64,000 nt of DNA. It comes from Chitinophaga niabensis. GTDB taxonomy: Bacteria; Bacteroidota; Bacteroidia; Chitinophagales; Chitinophagaceae. Of this stretch, positions 9,401 to 20,103 are shown piece by piece; the stretch's first letter is position 1, and each line of letters opens with the position of its first letter. The notes beneath the pieces are model-generated. The model searched no databases and was not told the origin of the DNA. It was given only the letters and a program-made list of their open reading frames with translations. The translations under genes and the position numbers were made by a program. The stretch covers positions 2,792,482 to 2,856,481 of the forward strand of contig NZ_FSRA01000001.1 in assembly GCF_900129465.1 (NCBI RefSeq), written 5' to 3'.

Positions 9401-9828
9401 GCGTTGATGTGATCAATGGTAATGTGCGTCATCAGTTCGGCATCCACAATGTGAATACCAGCCCTGAGTATTACAATAACATCTTCGACCCGCAGCAACC
9501 GGAGAAAAATGCAGAATACCCCGCGCCACTGGCCTCCGGTGTAACGCCGCTCAATAATCTTACGAACAAAGCAGTGTCTGATGCCTCTTTTCTAAGACTT
9601 CGTAATGTAACACTCGGTTATACATTACCACAAGCTGCGTTGCGAAAAATAAAAGTACAGGCACTCCGCTTTTACGTTACTGCACAAAACCTGTTCACCA
9701 TCACCCGGTATAACTGGTACAATCCTGAAACCAGTGTCACCGGCGATTCCGTGTACAGGCCCGGGGTAGACCAGGGCACCTACCCTGCTAACCGTGTGTT
9801 CATTGCCGGCCTTCACCTTGGTTTTTAA
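6436..9828 (+). CDS. SusC/RagA family TonB-dependent transporter with STN domain, module 1
   Basis: Outer-membrane transporter of 1130 residues. Order of domains: signal peptide (about 1-21, ending GAPGFSQ); secretin/TonB N-terminal (STN) domain (about 24-95, with IKEVFSRLTEQTGLNFM); carboxypeptidase-regulatory-like beta-sandwich (about 110-185); linker GEVVVIGYG; TonB plug with the SusC signature PLYVVDGYP (about 265-273) and SAAIYGSRAANGVV; then the 22-strand barrel. The STN domain marks it as a signal-transducing transporter working with the adjacent FecR and sigma factor. It is followed after 8 bp by its SusD partner. The substrate is unknown, probably an oligosaccharide given the beta-helix protein downstream. 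Confidence 0.96.
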   Translation: MKCRFTFFLIAFLLAGAPGFSQQVSIHVKDASIKEVFSRLTEQTGLNFMADALLMKNLKPLNLQFSNTPLNEVLQKCFSGEEVDILVNQNYKTVVIRKKAPAAKAGRQQKQVTGKITNSTNEPLPGVSIRAKNTVTATVSDTAGMFSIAVPENDATLTFSFIGFTTKEVAVKEGSDINVVLEDQQKALGEVVVIGYGEQSSKKVTTAISRIGGSAIAKQPVATPGEALAALAPGIQVQSARGGYPGEAPTIRIRGVGSLGTSSDPLYVVDGYPLQESTQFDLINPADIESIELLKDAASAAIYGSRAANGVVIVTTKRGKAGKASFNVSAYSGMQQIAKKVDLLNRDEYIDYAKFTARLRNVTYPAVFDTNPDSLPDVDWQDVIFRQAPIADFQMSARGGSEKARYSVSGGYFSQDGTMRGTSYKRYNLRFNMDADLHPKLKIGISMAPSFSDQYRQPAGGQFSEASASETVGGRTLPSPIHSAVLMPPIVPVYAADGDYAQGYRGLKNSANGVFFQASLYNPLGVLEQYRNRVKEYRLLGNSFLEYEPLKRLKLKTSLGATLNINDQNAYIPATLANNSAPAASRSNPVIAQIYAMENQSTVVDWLWENTLTYSGSIAEAHHFNALLLYSLQKYQAKSTGATGRSGTYTSALLENPLASSDLVGSLAYSQNSFLSFGGRLNYDYKNKYLLSAALRRDGSSRFGPNNRFASFPSVSAAWRISEEPFMQAISPVLNEVKIRASYGETGNASIGDFTWANNIVPRDYGFGNQRTYGSAQSGFANYDLTWEKNRQTDIGLELGFLDDKYSITLDYYTRETEGMLFQKDLPAIIGYAAFYRTNLGKLRNQGVELNAKANLNLGPVKWVLEGNISANRTKVLSLGGPSSLPPDAAIFGWDNVFQVRTGDPLGLMYGYEVAGIFRTAQDLQAHPQWVTGNKVGDWIIKDQNNDKKIDENDRAVLGHGFPDFLYGLNSTWQYRNIDLSILVQGVQGVDVINGNVRHQFGIHNVNTSPEYYNNIFDPQQPEKNAEYPAPLASGVTPLNNLTNKAVSDASFLRLRNVTLGYTLPQAALRKIKVQALRFYVTAQNLFTITRYNWYNPETSVTGDSVYRPGVDQGTYPANRVFIAGLHLGF

Positions 9829-9836
9829 CCTGAAAA

Positions 9837-11273
9837 ATGTACAACATGCATCCTGGAAAATACATCACCATCCTGTTGGTTTCATGCGCAGTTACGGGCT
9901 GCAGCAGCTTTGTAGACATCACACCGCAACATGTGATCCCTGTAGGGAATTACTATAAAACAGAAGCGGACATACGCGCCACACTTACCGGCGCTTACGG
10001 TAGCCTCCGCGATATTTACAATGGTTACTGGATCCATTTTGAACTTCCCTCAGATAATACGCAGGTGTTCACAGAAAACGAAGGCAGCTATGGAGAATTC
10101 GACTGGCTGACCTTCCGCTCCACCGGCGGTGTATCAGGCCCCTGGAACCAGGCATACAGAACCATTGCTTCTGCTAATATCATCCTCGACCGTATTGATG
10201 GCATCACTATCACCGATGAATTGAAGAAACAATATACCGGTGAGGCAAAGTTCTTACGAGCGCTCATGTACTTTAACCTGGTACGCCTCTTTGGTAATGT
10301 GCCGCTGGTGCTGAAAGAACTGCTTACAGAAGAAGAAGCCTATACCTATCGCCGTACTCCTGCTGAGGAAGTATATGCACAAATAGAGAAAGACCTGCTG
10401 GACGCCATAGCCATGCTGCCGCCGAAGTTCACCGGTGCCAATGTGGGCCGTACTACCAGCGGGGCTGCAAGGTCGCTGCTGGGTAAAGCATATTTGCAGC
10501 AAAAGAAATGGGAACTGGCAGAAAGCACTTTATCCGAAGTGATCAATGCCTACACTTTTGAACCGGACCTTACCAAACTGTTCGGCCCTGCTAACGACAA
10601 CAATTCCGAAGTGATCTTTTCCGTGCAATATGTAGCAGGTGGCATTGGGTTAGGTAATTCCTTTGCGCATGCCTTTGCACCACAGAAATCCGGCACCTCT
10701 GTTGTATCGCTGGGCGCATTCAGTAACAATATGGGTACGCAGGACCTGTATGATGCTTTTGAAGCCGGCGACCTGCGTAAAACCGCCTATATCGGCGTGT
10801 TTAAAGATGGCACCAATCCTAAGATCTATTACTGGTCTAAAAAGTTCGTGAACAATGTATCCGTGCTGAATGATGGTGGTAACGACTGGCCTGTGATCCG
10901 TTATGCAGACGTATTGCTGATGTATGCGGAAGCGCTTAACCAGAATAACAAAACGGAAGAGGCGCTGACCTTTATCAGTAAAACCCGTGTAAGGGCCAAG
11001 CTAACGGCGCTTACAGGGCTTTCAAAAGCAGATACGCAGCTGGCGCTCGAAAAGGAAAGAAGGCTGGAACTCTGTTACGAAGGCCACCGCTGGCACGACC
11101 TCATCCGTTGGGGCAAGGAAGTGAGTACCATGGAAGCCTTCCAGGCAAAGTACGGCCCCATTGATCCGCGCCTTTCCAATATGAGCATCACGGCAGACAG
11201 GAAGCTGATGCCTGTTCCTTTCAGGGAGATCAACCTCAACCCTTTACTATTACCGCAAAATTCCGGCTACTAA
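9837..11273 (+). CDS. RagB/SusD family substrate-binding lipoprotein, module 1
   Basis: Outer-leaflet lipoprotein of 478 residues that caps the SusC barrel and captures substrate. The N-terminus shows a lipoprotein signal (ITILLVSCAVTGCSSF, lipobox VTGC). The SusD_N-like TPR region includes GEAKFLRALMYFNLVRLFGNVPLV, and the C-terminal SusD part has YADVLLMYAEALNQ and ALEKERRLELCYEGHRWHDLIRWG, ending in the usual LPQNSGY. An internal ATG at 9846 is an equally good start. It lies 8 bp after susC and 3 bp before the FAD oxidoreductase gene, so all are one operon. Confidence 0.95.
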   Translation: MYNMHPGKYITILLVSCAVTGCSSFVDITPQHVIPVGNYYKTEADIRATLTGAYGSLRDIYNGYWIHFELPSDNTQVFTENEGSYGEFDWLTFRSTGGVSGPWNQAYRTIASANIILDRIDGITITDELKKQYTGEAKFLRALMYFNLVRLFGNVPLVLKELLTEEEAYTYRRTPAEEVYAQIEKDLLDAIAMLPPKFTGANVGRTTSGAARSLLGKAYLQQKKWELAESTLSEVINAYTFEPDLTKLFGPANDNNSEVIFSVQYVAGGIGLGNSFAHAFAPQKSGTSVVSLGAFSNNMGTQDLYDAFEAGDLRKTAYIGVFKDGTNPKIYYWSKKFVNNVSVLNDGGNDWPVIRYADVLLMYAEALNQNNKTEEALTFISKTRVRAKLTALTGLSKADTQLALEKERRLELCYEGHRWHDLIRWGKEVSTMEAFQAKYGPIDPRLSNMSITADRKLMPVPFREINLNPLLLPQNSGY

Positions 11274-11276
11274 CAC

Positions 11277-12863
11277 ATGAAAAAGATATTGACATTCCTG
11301 CTGATCTGTGCACTTTTTATAGCCTGGAAACCAGCCGATGATTATGATGTAATTGTATACGGCGGAACACCGGCGGGTATTACAGCAGCCATCGCTGCCG
11401 CCAGGGAAGGCCGTACCGTATTACTGGTAGAACCTTTGCCGCTGGTGGGTGGCATGATGAGTGGCGGTCTTAGTTTCAGTGACTCTAACCAGATGCTGCG
11501 CGAAACGCTCCTCGGGTTGTTTGAAGAATTTCACCGGCGGGTAGAGGCGTATTATACATCCCGCGGCATTACACTACCCTACCGTGTAGCCGAGAAAGAT
11601 ACCAAACACTGGACCTACGAGCCACATGTGGCCGAACAGGTGTTCAATGAGATGCTGAAAGAAGCGGGTGTGCAGGTAGTGCTGAACGAAACATTGAAGC
11701 AGGCTGGCATGTCCGGCACACGCATTACAAGTCTCCGCATGTGGTCCGGCCGCAGGTATTCCGGTAAAATGTTCATAGATGCCAGTTATGAAGGGGACCT
11801 GATGGCAGCGGCCGGCGTACGGTTCCGCGTGGGCAGGGAAAGCCGTGCGGAGCTGGGTGAATCTTTTGCCGGTGCAGTATACCAGAAGAAGGCGGTAGCT
11901 GCTGCCTCCATGAAGGCGGGCAAACCACTTCCCCTCATTTCAGGCACTACGGTAACGCCGGAAGGAGCAGGTGATAACAGGATCATGACCTATAGCTTCC
12001 GGCTCTGCCTGTCTGAAGACTCAGCGAACCGCGTGCCTTTCACCAGGCCCGCAGATTATGATGAAAAACGTTACGAACTGTTCCGGCGCTTTTATAAAGC
12101 CATGCCGAAGACAGGGATCCCTTTCGATATGTATCCCATTCCAGGCAACAAACTCGATGGCAATAACGGCATCGGCGGCCAGCTTTCGCTGGGGCTGGTT
12201 GGAGAGAACTGGCAGTATCCCACCGCTTCCCGCAAACAACGCAAGGCCATCTGGGCAAAGCACAGGAGTTACACAGAAGGTTTGCTTTATTTTCTGATGA
12301 CCGATACCGCCGTGCCGGAGAACGTTCGCAACCGCATGCAGCAAATGGGTTATGCCAAAGATGAGTTTACCGCTTACGGCCACTTTCCACCGGTGCTGTA
12401 TGTGCGGGAAGCAAGGCGTATGGTGGGGGAATATTTTCTCACACAGGCAGATATCCTGGAGCATGGTGAAAAGCCGGATGCCATTGCCGTAGCATCGTTC
12501 CCGATAGACTCGCACGATTGCCAGCGTATTGCCACACCCGGTGGCGGATTCATTAACGAAGGCACTATATTTCCGGCTAAGACCCGTATTGAAGGCCGCG
12601 GTATCCCTTACCAGGTACCCTACCGCAGCATTGTTCCTAAAGCAGCAGAATGTGTGAACCTGCTGGTACCGGTATGCATTTCCGCTTCGCATGTGGCCTT
12701 TAGTTCCATCAGGGTAGAACCGGCATGGATGGTACTGGGAGAAAGCGCAGGCATTGCCGCAGCAGTGGCATTGGAAAGCGGAACACCTGTACAGCAAGTG
12801 AACTATTCCATACTGGCGGATCGCCTGAAAGCGAAGGGCCAGGTTTTATCATACCAAAAATAA
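11277..12863 (+). CDS. Secreted FAD-dependent oxidoreductase (FAD_oxidored family)
   Basis: A 528-residue flavoprotein with a signal peptide (MKKILTFLLICALFIAWKP). The dinucleotide-binding fold starts at once (DYDVIVYGGTPAGITAAIAA, GGTPAG in place of the classic GxGxxG, about residues 23-42), with the ribose-binding Glu in TVLLVEP and the following GGMMSGGLS motif of this family. A second FAD-contacting segment is near the C-terminus (VRVEPAWMVLGESAGIAAAVAL). Homologues are common in polysaccharide loci of Bacteroidota, where they are thought to oxidise or dehydrogenate sugars or glycoside linkages, but few have a known reaction. It is encoded 3 bp after susD and 5 bp before a beta-helix lipoprotein, so the three act in one pathway at the cell surface or in the periplasm. 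Confidence 0.88.
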   Translation: MKKILTFLLICALFIAWKPADDYDVIVYGGTPAGITAAIAAAREGRTVLLVEPLPLVGGMMSGGLSFSDSNQMLRETLLGLFEEFHRRVEAYYTSRGITLPYRVAEKDTKHWTYEPHVAEQVFNEMLKEAGVQVVLNETLKQAGMSGTRITSLRMWSGRRYSGKMFIDASYEGDLMAAAGVRFRVGRESRAELGESFAGAVYQKKAVAAASMKAGKPLPLISGTTVTPEGAGDNRIMTYSFRLCLSEDSANRVPFTRPADYDEKRYELFRRFYKAMPKTGIPFDMYPIPGNKLDGNNGIGGQLSLGLVGENWQYPTASRKQRKAIWAKHRSYTEGLLYFLMTDTAVPENVRNRMQQMGYAKDEFTAYGHFPPVLYVREARRMVGEYFLTQADILEHGEKPDAIAVASFPIDSHDCQRIATPGGGFINEGTIFPAKTRIEGRGIPYQVPYRSIVPKAAECVNLLVPVCISASHVAFSSIRVEPAWMVLGESAGIAAAVALESGTPVQQVNYSILADRLKAKGQVLSYQK

Positions 12864-12868
12864 CAAGC

Positions 12869-14674
12869 ATGAAAAAAATCCCTTTCATCGCTATCATACT
12901 GATAGCGTGGCTTTCGTCGTGCCAAAAAATGGCGGATGTGATGCCTCTCAGCGCGGGAGACACGCTAAATAACATCCCTTATTTATCCATGTTGCAATTG
13001 CGAAGCGGCGCAGCAGATAACCGCGATGTTGTTTTTATTACTGCCGATCAGCAATCAGGTTCCTTTCAGTACGACCCTAACGACACCACCACCCCGGACG
13101 ACAGCGCCATGACGCTCGTTAGCGGCAGCAGGCGCTACAAACGTATTGCCACCTACGTTACATTGGAAATGTTCGGAGCCACCGGCGACTATGATTATGT
13201 AGCCCAAACCGGTACAAACAACACCTACAAGATACAGAAGGCACTCAACTACTGTTCTGTGAACGGCACAGAAATAAAACTGCTGGCTGGTAAAAAATAC
13301 CTGACGGGTACGCTGTACCTGTATAAGGACAGTGTTAAAAATCCTTTGTATGCCGCACGGCCGGGGCGCGTTAAAATTACCGGTCAGGCCGGGGGTATCG
13401 CCACAGGCAGCCTGGAGCCACAGGGCGCTGCATTTGTACATCTGAAAAATGATACGGGCAGGCTCATCGAATGCATCGGCAGTTTCTCCATTTCGGCCCC
13501 GGCCAGTATGGGCGGACAGATCTTATTCGAGAACATGAACTTTGTAGGCGGCAACAAAACAAAGGACGTGGTTTATTTTGAAGCCTGCCAGGGGCAGATC
13601 AGTATGAACAATTATACCGTACAGATCAACAACCCCGCAGGCAACGGCATCACGGAAGTGACCACCTGGGAAACAGAGCACCACAACGGGCTTATTCGCG
13701 GTCAGGCCGCAGGTACCGGCAGCTGGACGGGCATTGGCCTGAACATTAAATCCAATGAGTCAGACGGGCAGGTGAACATGAAAATATACAGCAATGTGAA
13801 CGTGTACAAATGTGGCTACGGCATCCGGATAGGCAGGCGGGGCGCTACTTACGGCACCATCGGGCCGCTTAACTTCATCGGTGGCCAGGTGAGCCTTTCC
13901 GATCAGCATAATATGTGGCTGGATGGTGGCGCATACAACCTGGTGTCTACCGGTCAGCAATTCGAAGGTTCCCGCCTCAATGCCATACTCATTGATTCCG
14001 ATGGTGCAAACGACCTGCCGAGGAATATCAAGTTCATCAACACCTATTTTACCGGCGGTGGAAGAATAGAGGACGACAGCTACAATACTTTCGCTGTGCA
14101 TGTGAAAGATGGTGTGGGTGTGGAGTTTGACAGTCCTTTGTTCAATAACCTTGGCTGCGGTATTGTATTCAACAGGGCGCTCACACAGGGCCTGGTGATA
14201 CGCCGGCCTATTGTAAGAACGGTAAGGCCTTACGGCACTACTAACGGTATTTTCATTGATGCGTATGGCACCAATGTATCCAGCAACCGCCTGACATTGG
14301 AAGACCCTGTGTTCAACCAGGCGCCGGCCACCTATATCACCGATGCGGCCCTGCAGGCATTCCTCACTACAGCAGCGGGCGGACGTTTATCCGTTAACAA
14401 TAACGCGGCTGTTGTTTCCTGCTCTATGGGCGGCGGTACTTTGCAGGCTGCACAGATCCTCAACTTCAACAACTCAGTGGCCACCACCGTTACTAACATA
14501 ACCGGCGGGCAGCTGTACCGTGAGCTGTTGCTCACCTTCAGTAACTCGTTGACTAAGATCGCGCACAATTCCAATATCTTTTTATCGGACGGGCTGGAGT
14601 TTTCACCTACTTCGCGCTCTACACTTAAGCTGATATGGATGGGCAGTTATTGGATAGAAGTTTCAAGGAGCTGA
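12869..14674 (+). CDS. Right-handed beta-helix lipoprotein (pectate-lyase superfamily fold)
   Basis: A 601-residue predicted lipoprotein (MKKIPFIAIILIAWLSSCQK, lipobox LSSC). The start of a pectate-lyase-type beta-helix is seen at about residues 95-130 (MFGATGDYDYVAQTGTNNTYKIQKALNYC, then LLAGKKYLTGTLYLYK). Repeated short strands with Asn, Gly and Val follow to about residue 490, and the C-terminal part (about 500-601) looks like a separate beta domain. No catalytic set of a named polysaccharide lyase or glycoside hydrolase family could be recognised. An upstream ATG inside the oxidoreductase gene gives a longer reading frame, but the lipoprotein signal decides the start at 12869. It is the last gene of the module 1 operon and probably binds or cleaves the glycan. 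Confidence 0.75.
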   Translation: MKKIPFIAIILIAWLSSCQKMADVMPLSAGDTLNNIPYLSMLQLRSGAADNRDVVFITADQQSGSFQYDPNDTTTPDDSAMTLVSGSRRYKRIATYVTLEMFGATGDYDYVAQTGTNNTYKIQKALNYCSVNGTEIKLLAGKKYLTGTLYLYKDSVKNPLYAARPGRVKITGQAGGIATGSLEPQGAAFVHLKNDTGRLIECIGSFSISAPASMGGQILFENMNFVGGNKTKDVVYFEACQGQISMNNYTVQINNPAGNGITEVTTWETEHHNGLIRGQAAGTGSWTGIGLNIKSNESDGQVNMKIYSNVNVYKCGYGIRIGRRGATYGTIGPLNFIGGQVSLSDQHNMWLDGGAYNLVSTGQQFEGSRLNAILIDSDGANDLPRNIKFINTYFTGGGRIEDDSYNTFAVHVKDGVGVEFDSPLFNNLGCGIVFNRALTQGLVIRRPIVRTVRPYGTTNGIFIDAYGTNVSSNRLTLEDPVFNQAPATYITDAALQAFLTTAAGGRLSVNNNAAVVSCSMGGGTLQAAQILNFNNSVATTVTNITGGQLYRELLLTFSNSLTKIAHNSNIFLSDGLEFSPTSRSTLKLIWMGSYWIEVSRS

Positions 14675-14680
14675 TATAAA

Positions 14681-14709
14681 AAGGGCTATTCGTATATTGA
14701 ATAGCCCTT
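14681..14709. terminator. Hairpin at the end of the module 1 operon
   Basis: Perfect 11-bp inverted repeat AAGGGCTATTC / GAATAGCCCTT with a 7-nt loop, 6 bp after the beta-helix gene. On the plus strand no T-run follows directly. The A-run before it would give a U-tract on the minus strand. Confidence 0.7.
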
Positions 14710-14714
14710 ACTAA

Positions 14715-17393
<2,679 letters not shown>

Positions 17394-17415
17394 CCCGGGA
17401 TGTTTGATCTGATTA

Positions 17416-17457
17416 TGACGTTTTAAACAAACCGATTTGACGTTTTAAACAAAGCGA
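17416..17457 (+). promoter_or_regulatory. Tandem 20-bp direct repeats, probable AraC-type activator sites
   Basis: Two copies of TGACGTTTTAAACAAAnCGA (17416-17435 and 17438-17457) identical at 19 of 20 positions and 22 bp apart, that is two helical turns. The downstream copy ends 17 bp before the -7 element at 17475, the usual position for AraC-family activator half-sites. An AraC regulator is encoded just after the SDR gene. Confidence 0.72.
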
Positions 17458-17474
17458 CTCCGTGCTGCTGTCTG

Positions 17475-17482
17475 TAGTTTTG
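17475..17482 (+). promoter_or_regulatory. -7 promoter element of the SDR gene
   Basis: TAGTTTTG matches TAnnTTTG exactly and lies 19 bp before the ATG. No -33 TTG is present at the right spacing, consistent with activator-dependent transcription from the repeats just upstream. Confidence 0.6.
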
Positions 17483-17501
17483 TCTTATAAAAATAAATAA
17501 G

Positions 17502-18521
17502 ATGGAAACGAAAGACAATTACAACGGTGCAATGCAAATACCTGTCAGATCAGGATTTAACGCAAGCTCCACTACACATGATGTGATAAAAGGTGTGAAC
17601 CTTACCGGTAAAACCATTATTGTTACAGGCGGTTACGCAGGCATAGGGCTGGAAACAGTGAAAGCTTTTGTATCCGTTGGTGCAAAAGTGATTGTGCCTG
17701 CACGTGATATTAATAAGGCTGCCAATAACCTCAAAGGCATTCCTAATGTAACAGTTGAGGCCATGGACCTTATGGATCCCGCTTCCATTGATGCTTTCGC
17801 AGCGAAGTTCCTTTCTGAACAAGGCCCCCTGCACATCCTTGTAAACAATGCAGGCATCATGTGGGTGCCGCTGCAACGTGATCAGCGCGGATACGAATCA
17901 CAGCTTGCCACCAATCACTTAGGTCATTTTCAATTAACGGCAAAACTCTGGCCTGCATTGAAGAAAGCCAAAGGTGCGCGCGTGATCAATGTATCTTCAT
18001 TTGGCCACCAGATGGCTCCCTTTAATTTTGATGATCCCAACTTTTTAAACAGGGAGTATGAAACATTGCAGGGATATGGCCAGTCTAAAACAGCCAATAA
18101 TCTTTTTGCAGTGGAACTGGACCACCGCGGCAAAACTTTCGGTGTGCGGGCTTTTTCCCTGCACCCGGGATCAGTGAATGGTACTGACCTGGGGCGTGTT
18201 GCACCGATGAGCTTATTCCAGCAAATGGGTACCCACGATGCAAACGGGAATATATTCCCGGAGGTAGCCGCCACACTTAAAACCGTGGAGCAGGGAGCCG
18301 CCACTTCTGTATGGTGTGCTACCAGCAACCAGTTAAACGGGATCGGCGGAGTGTATTGTGAGAATGCGGATATAGCAGAACTGGATGAAGGGAATATTGA
18401 ACATAACTATAGTGATCCTTCTTCTTTAAGAGGTGTAAAACCTTATGCGGTTGATAAAGCCAACGCGCAAAAGCTCTGGGCATTAAGTGAAGAGATGACC
18501 GGTATCCGATTCAGCCTATAA
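17502..18521 (+). CDS. Short-chain dehydrogenase/reductase
   Basis: NAD(P)-dependent oxidoreductase of 339 residues. The cofactor motif is TGGYAGIGLETV (about residues 41-52), followed by LVNNAG (about 112-117), the catalytic Ser in INVSSFGHQM, and the active-site YGQSKTANN (Tyr and Lys in Y-x-x-x-K). The long C-terminal part resembles the retinol dehydrogenase/WW-domain oxidoreductase-like SDRs. It is controlled by tandem direct repeats upstream, and the following gene is an AraC regulator reading the same way. The substrate is unknown, probably a xenobiotic aldehyde or ketone. Confidence 0.92.
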   Translation: METKDNYNGAMQIPVRSGFNASSTTHDVIKGVNLTGKTIIVTGGYAGIGLETVKAFVSVGAKVIVPARDINKAANNLKGIPNVTVEAMDLMDPASIDAFAAKFLSEQGPLHILVNNAGIMWVPLQRDQRGYESQLATNHLGHFQLTAKLWPALKKAKGARVINVSSFGHQMAPFNFDDPNFLNREYETLQGYGQSKTANNLFAVELDHRGKTFGVRAFSLHPGSVNGTDLGRVAPMSLFQQMGTHDANGNIFPEVAATLKTVEQGAATSVWCATSNQLNGIGGVYCENADIAELDEGNIEHNYSDPSSLRGVKPYAVDKANAQKLWALSEEMTGIRFSL

Positions 18522-18525
18522 AGAC

Positions 18526-18563
18526 AAATAGCCAGTTGTATTAACACAGCTGGCTATTTTTTG
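18526..18563 (+). terminator. Terminator after the SDR gene
   Basis: A 14-bp stem (18526-18539 with 18546-18559, one G-U pair) and a 6-nt loop, leading into TTTTTTG. It separates the SDR gene from the AraC gene. Confidence 0.85.
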
Positions 18564-18576
18564 TAAATTCGATCAG

Positions 18577-19401
18577 ATGGAATTCGAAACGAAATATATT
18601 ACGCCTGATATCAAACTGTCTGAATTCAGCGGGAACATCTTCAGAACGGAAGTTGTGTTTGAGCATCATATGCTGGTGTGGTTCATTTCAGGTGAAACAA
18701 AGATCATACAGGCAGATGCTACCTATACTTTCAACGCGGGCGACATCTTCCTTATCCCCCGCAATCAGCTGGCTACGGTGATCAATTACCCGAAGAACGG
18801 GAAAGCTCATAAAGCGGTAGCCATGCATCTTACCAAAGAAAGGCTAAAGGATTTTTATGCCCGGCATACCAGCTCCGGCAAAATGCAGACCTTCCAGAAG
18901 GTCTACCGTTTCCGGAAGCATCCACTGCTGGAAAGCTGCCTGGCATCACTGATCCCGTACTTTGACCTGGGGGAAGACCTGCCGCCCAACATTGCCAGTA
19001 TTAAAATAGAAGAAGCCATCAGCATCTTAAGGTCCATTGACAAAGGGGTGGATGGTTTGCTGGCAGACTTCGACGATCCGGGCAAAATAGACCTGAGTGA
19101 CTTTATGGAACGTCATTATATGTTCAATATGACGATGGACAAGTTCGGATATCTTACCGGCCGCAGCCTGGCTACCTTCCGGCGGGATTTTAAAAAGACC
19201 TTTAACACCACGCCCCAAAAATGGCTCACGGAAAAACGATTAGGACTGGCGCATTACCAGATAGCGGAGAAACACCGGAAACCAATTGACGTTTACTTTG
19301 AGGTAGGTTTTGAGAACCTTTCCCATTTTTCCTATGCGTTTAAAAACCAATATGGTTACCCACCCAACGCCCTCTTTGACAAAAAGAGGCCCCCGGAATA
19401 G
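18577..19401 (+). CDS. AraC family transcriptional regulator
   Basis: A 274-residue regulator with an N-terminal cupin-like sensor (about 20-110; HHMLVWFISGETKIIQADATYTFNAGDIFLIP). The C-terminal double helix-turn-helix (about 165-270) contains MTMDKFGYLTGRSLATFRRDFKKTF and the diagnostic PIDVYFEVGFENLSHFSYAFKNQYGYPPNALF. It lies 13 bp after the terminator of the SDR gene. It is the natural candidate to bind the tandem direct repeats in front of that gene, since AraC proteins bind such repeats at 21-22 bp spacing. Confidence 0.93.
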   Translation: MEFETKYITPDIKLSEFSGNIFRTEVVFEHHMLVWFISGETKIIQADATYTFNAGDIFLIPRNQLATVINYPKNGKAHKAVAMHLTKERLKDFYARHTSSGKMQTFQKVYRFRKHPLLESCLASLIPYFDLGEDLPPNIASIKIEEAISILRSIDKGVDGLLADFDDPGKIDLSDFMERHYMFNMTMDKFGYLTGRSLATFRRDFKKTFNTTPQKWLTEKRLGLAHYQIAEKHRKPIDVYFEVGFENLSHFSYAFKNQYGYPPNALFDKKRPPE

Positions 19402-19480
19402 GTTTTTTGTTCGTAATTTGCCGGCCGGATACACCAAACGATCGGGGAATGCATTTATTCAAATGAGGGGATAACGAATT

Positions 19481-20053
19481 TTGCCTGCTAATTCATCATA
19501 CGAGGACAATGAACTGCTTACGCGCATAGCTGAAGGTGATGCGGCCATATACCCCTATTTGCACGACACTTATTATAATTCTCTCGTTTATTTTTCCCTC
19601 AGTATCATACAGGACCTGCAACAGGCTGAGGATATCGCCATCGATTCCCTGGTAAAGCTGTGGCAGATACCTACCCGTTTTGAAACCACCGGTAAATTAA
19701 GGGGTTACCTTTTCACCCTGGTACGGAATGCCAGCCTCAACTACCTGAAACACCTGCGGGTAAAGGAAAAGACCGAGCAGGTACTATTAACGGCGCCGCA
19801 ACTGGAAACCCTGGTGGTGGAATCAGATATCATGCACCTTATTTACCAGGAAGTAGCCCTCCTGCCCGAATCCTACCGCCAGATAGTAGAATTATTGTAT
19901 ATAGAAGATCTCTCTTCTGCAGAAGCGGCGGCCCAATTAGGCATTAGTATGGACAATCTCCGGCAGCGGAAAGGGCGCGCCCTGAAAGAGCTGAAAAGCG
20001 CCCTGTTACGGAAAGGGCTCAGCGAACATATCTTCTCGATGTTATTTTTTTAA
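19481..20053 (+). CDS. ECF sigma factor, module 2
   Basis: A 190-residue sigma-70 factor with region 2 (about 20-90; PYLHDTYYNSLVYFSLSIIQDLQQAEDIAIDSLVKLW, then LRGYLFTLVRNASLNYLK). Region 4 (about 125-180) has LPESYRQIVELLYIEDLSSAEAA and ISMDNLRQRKGRALKELK. The start is TTG: an in-frame stop lies three codons upstream and there is no ATG before region 2. The start overlaps the sequence GAATTTTG, one mismatch from a -7 element, so the true promoter and first codon are uncertain. It is followed after 50 bp by a FecR gene. Confidence 0.9.
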   Translation: MPANSSYEDNELLTRIAEGDAAIYPYLHDTYYNSLVYFSLSIIQDLQQAEDIAIDSLVKLWQIPTRFETTGKLRGYLFTLVRNASLNYLKHLRVKEKTEQVLLTAPQLETLVVESDIMHLIYQEVALLPESYRQIVELLYIEDLSSAEAAAQLGISMDNLRQRKGRALKELKSALLRKGLSEHIFSMLFF

Positions 20054-20103
20054 AAAATCTGTCACGCTTCCTTCCCTTCAGTTGTTCTACTGAAAATAAC
20101 TGC

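Noticed and set aside
12021..12797. 258-codon minus-strand frame opposite the FAD oxidoreductase
   Set aside because: Shadow of the conserved flavoprotein; composition rich in Cys, His and Arg, without motifs.
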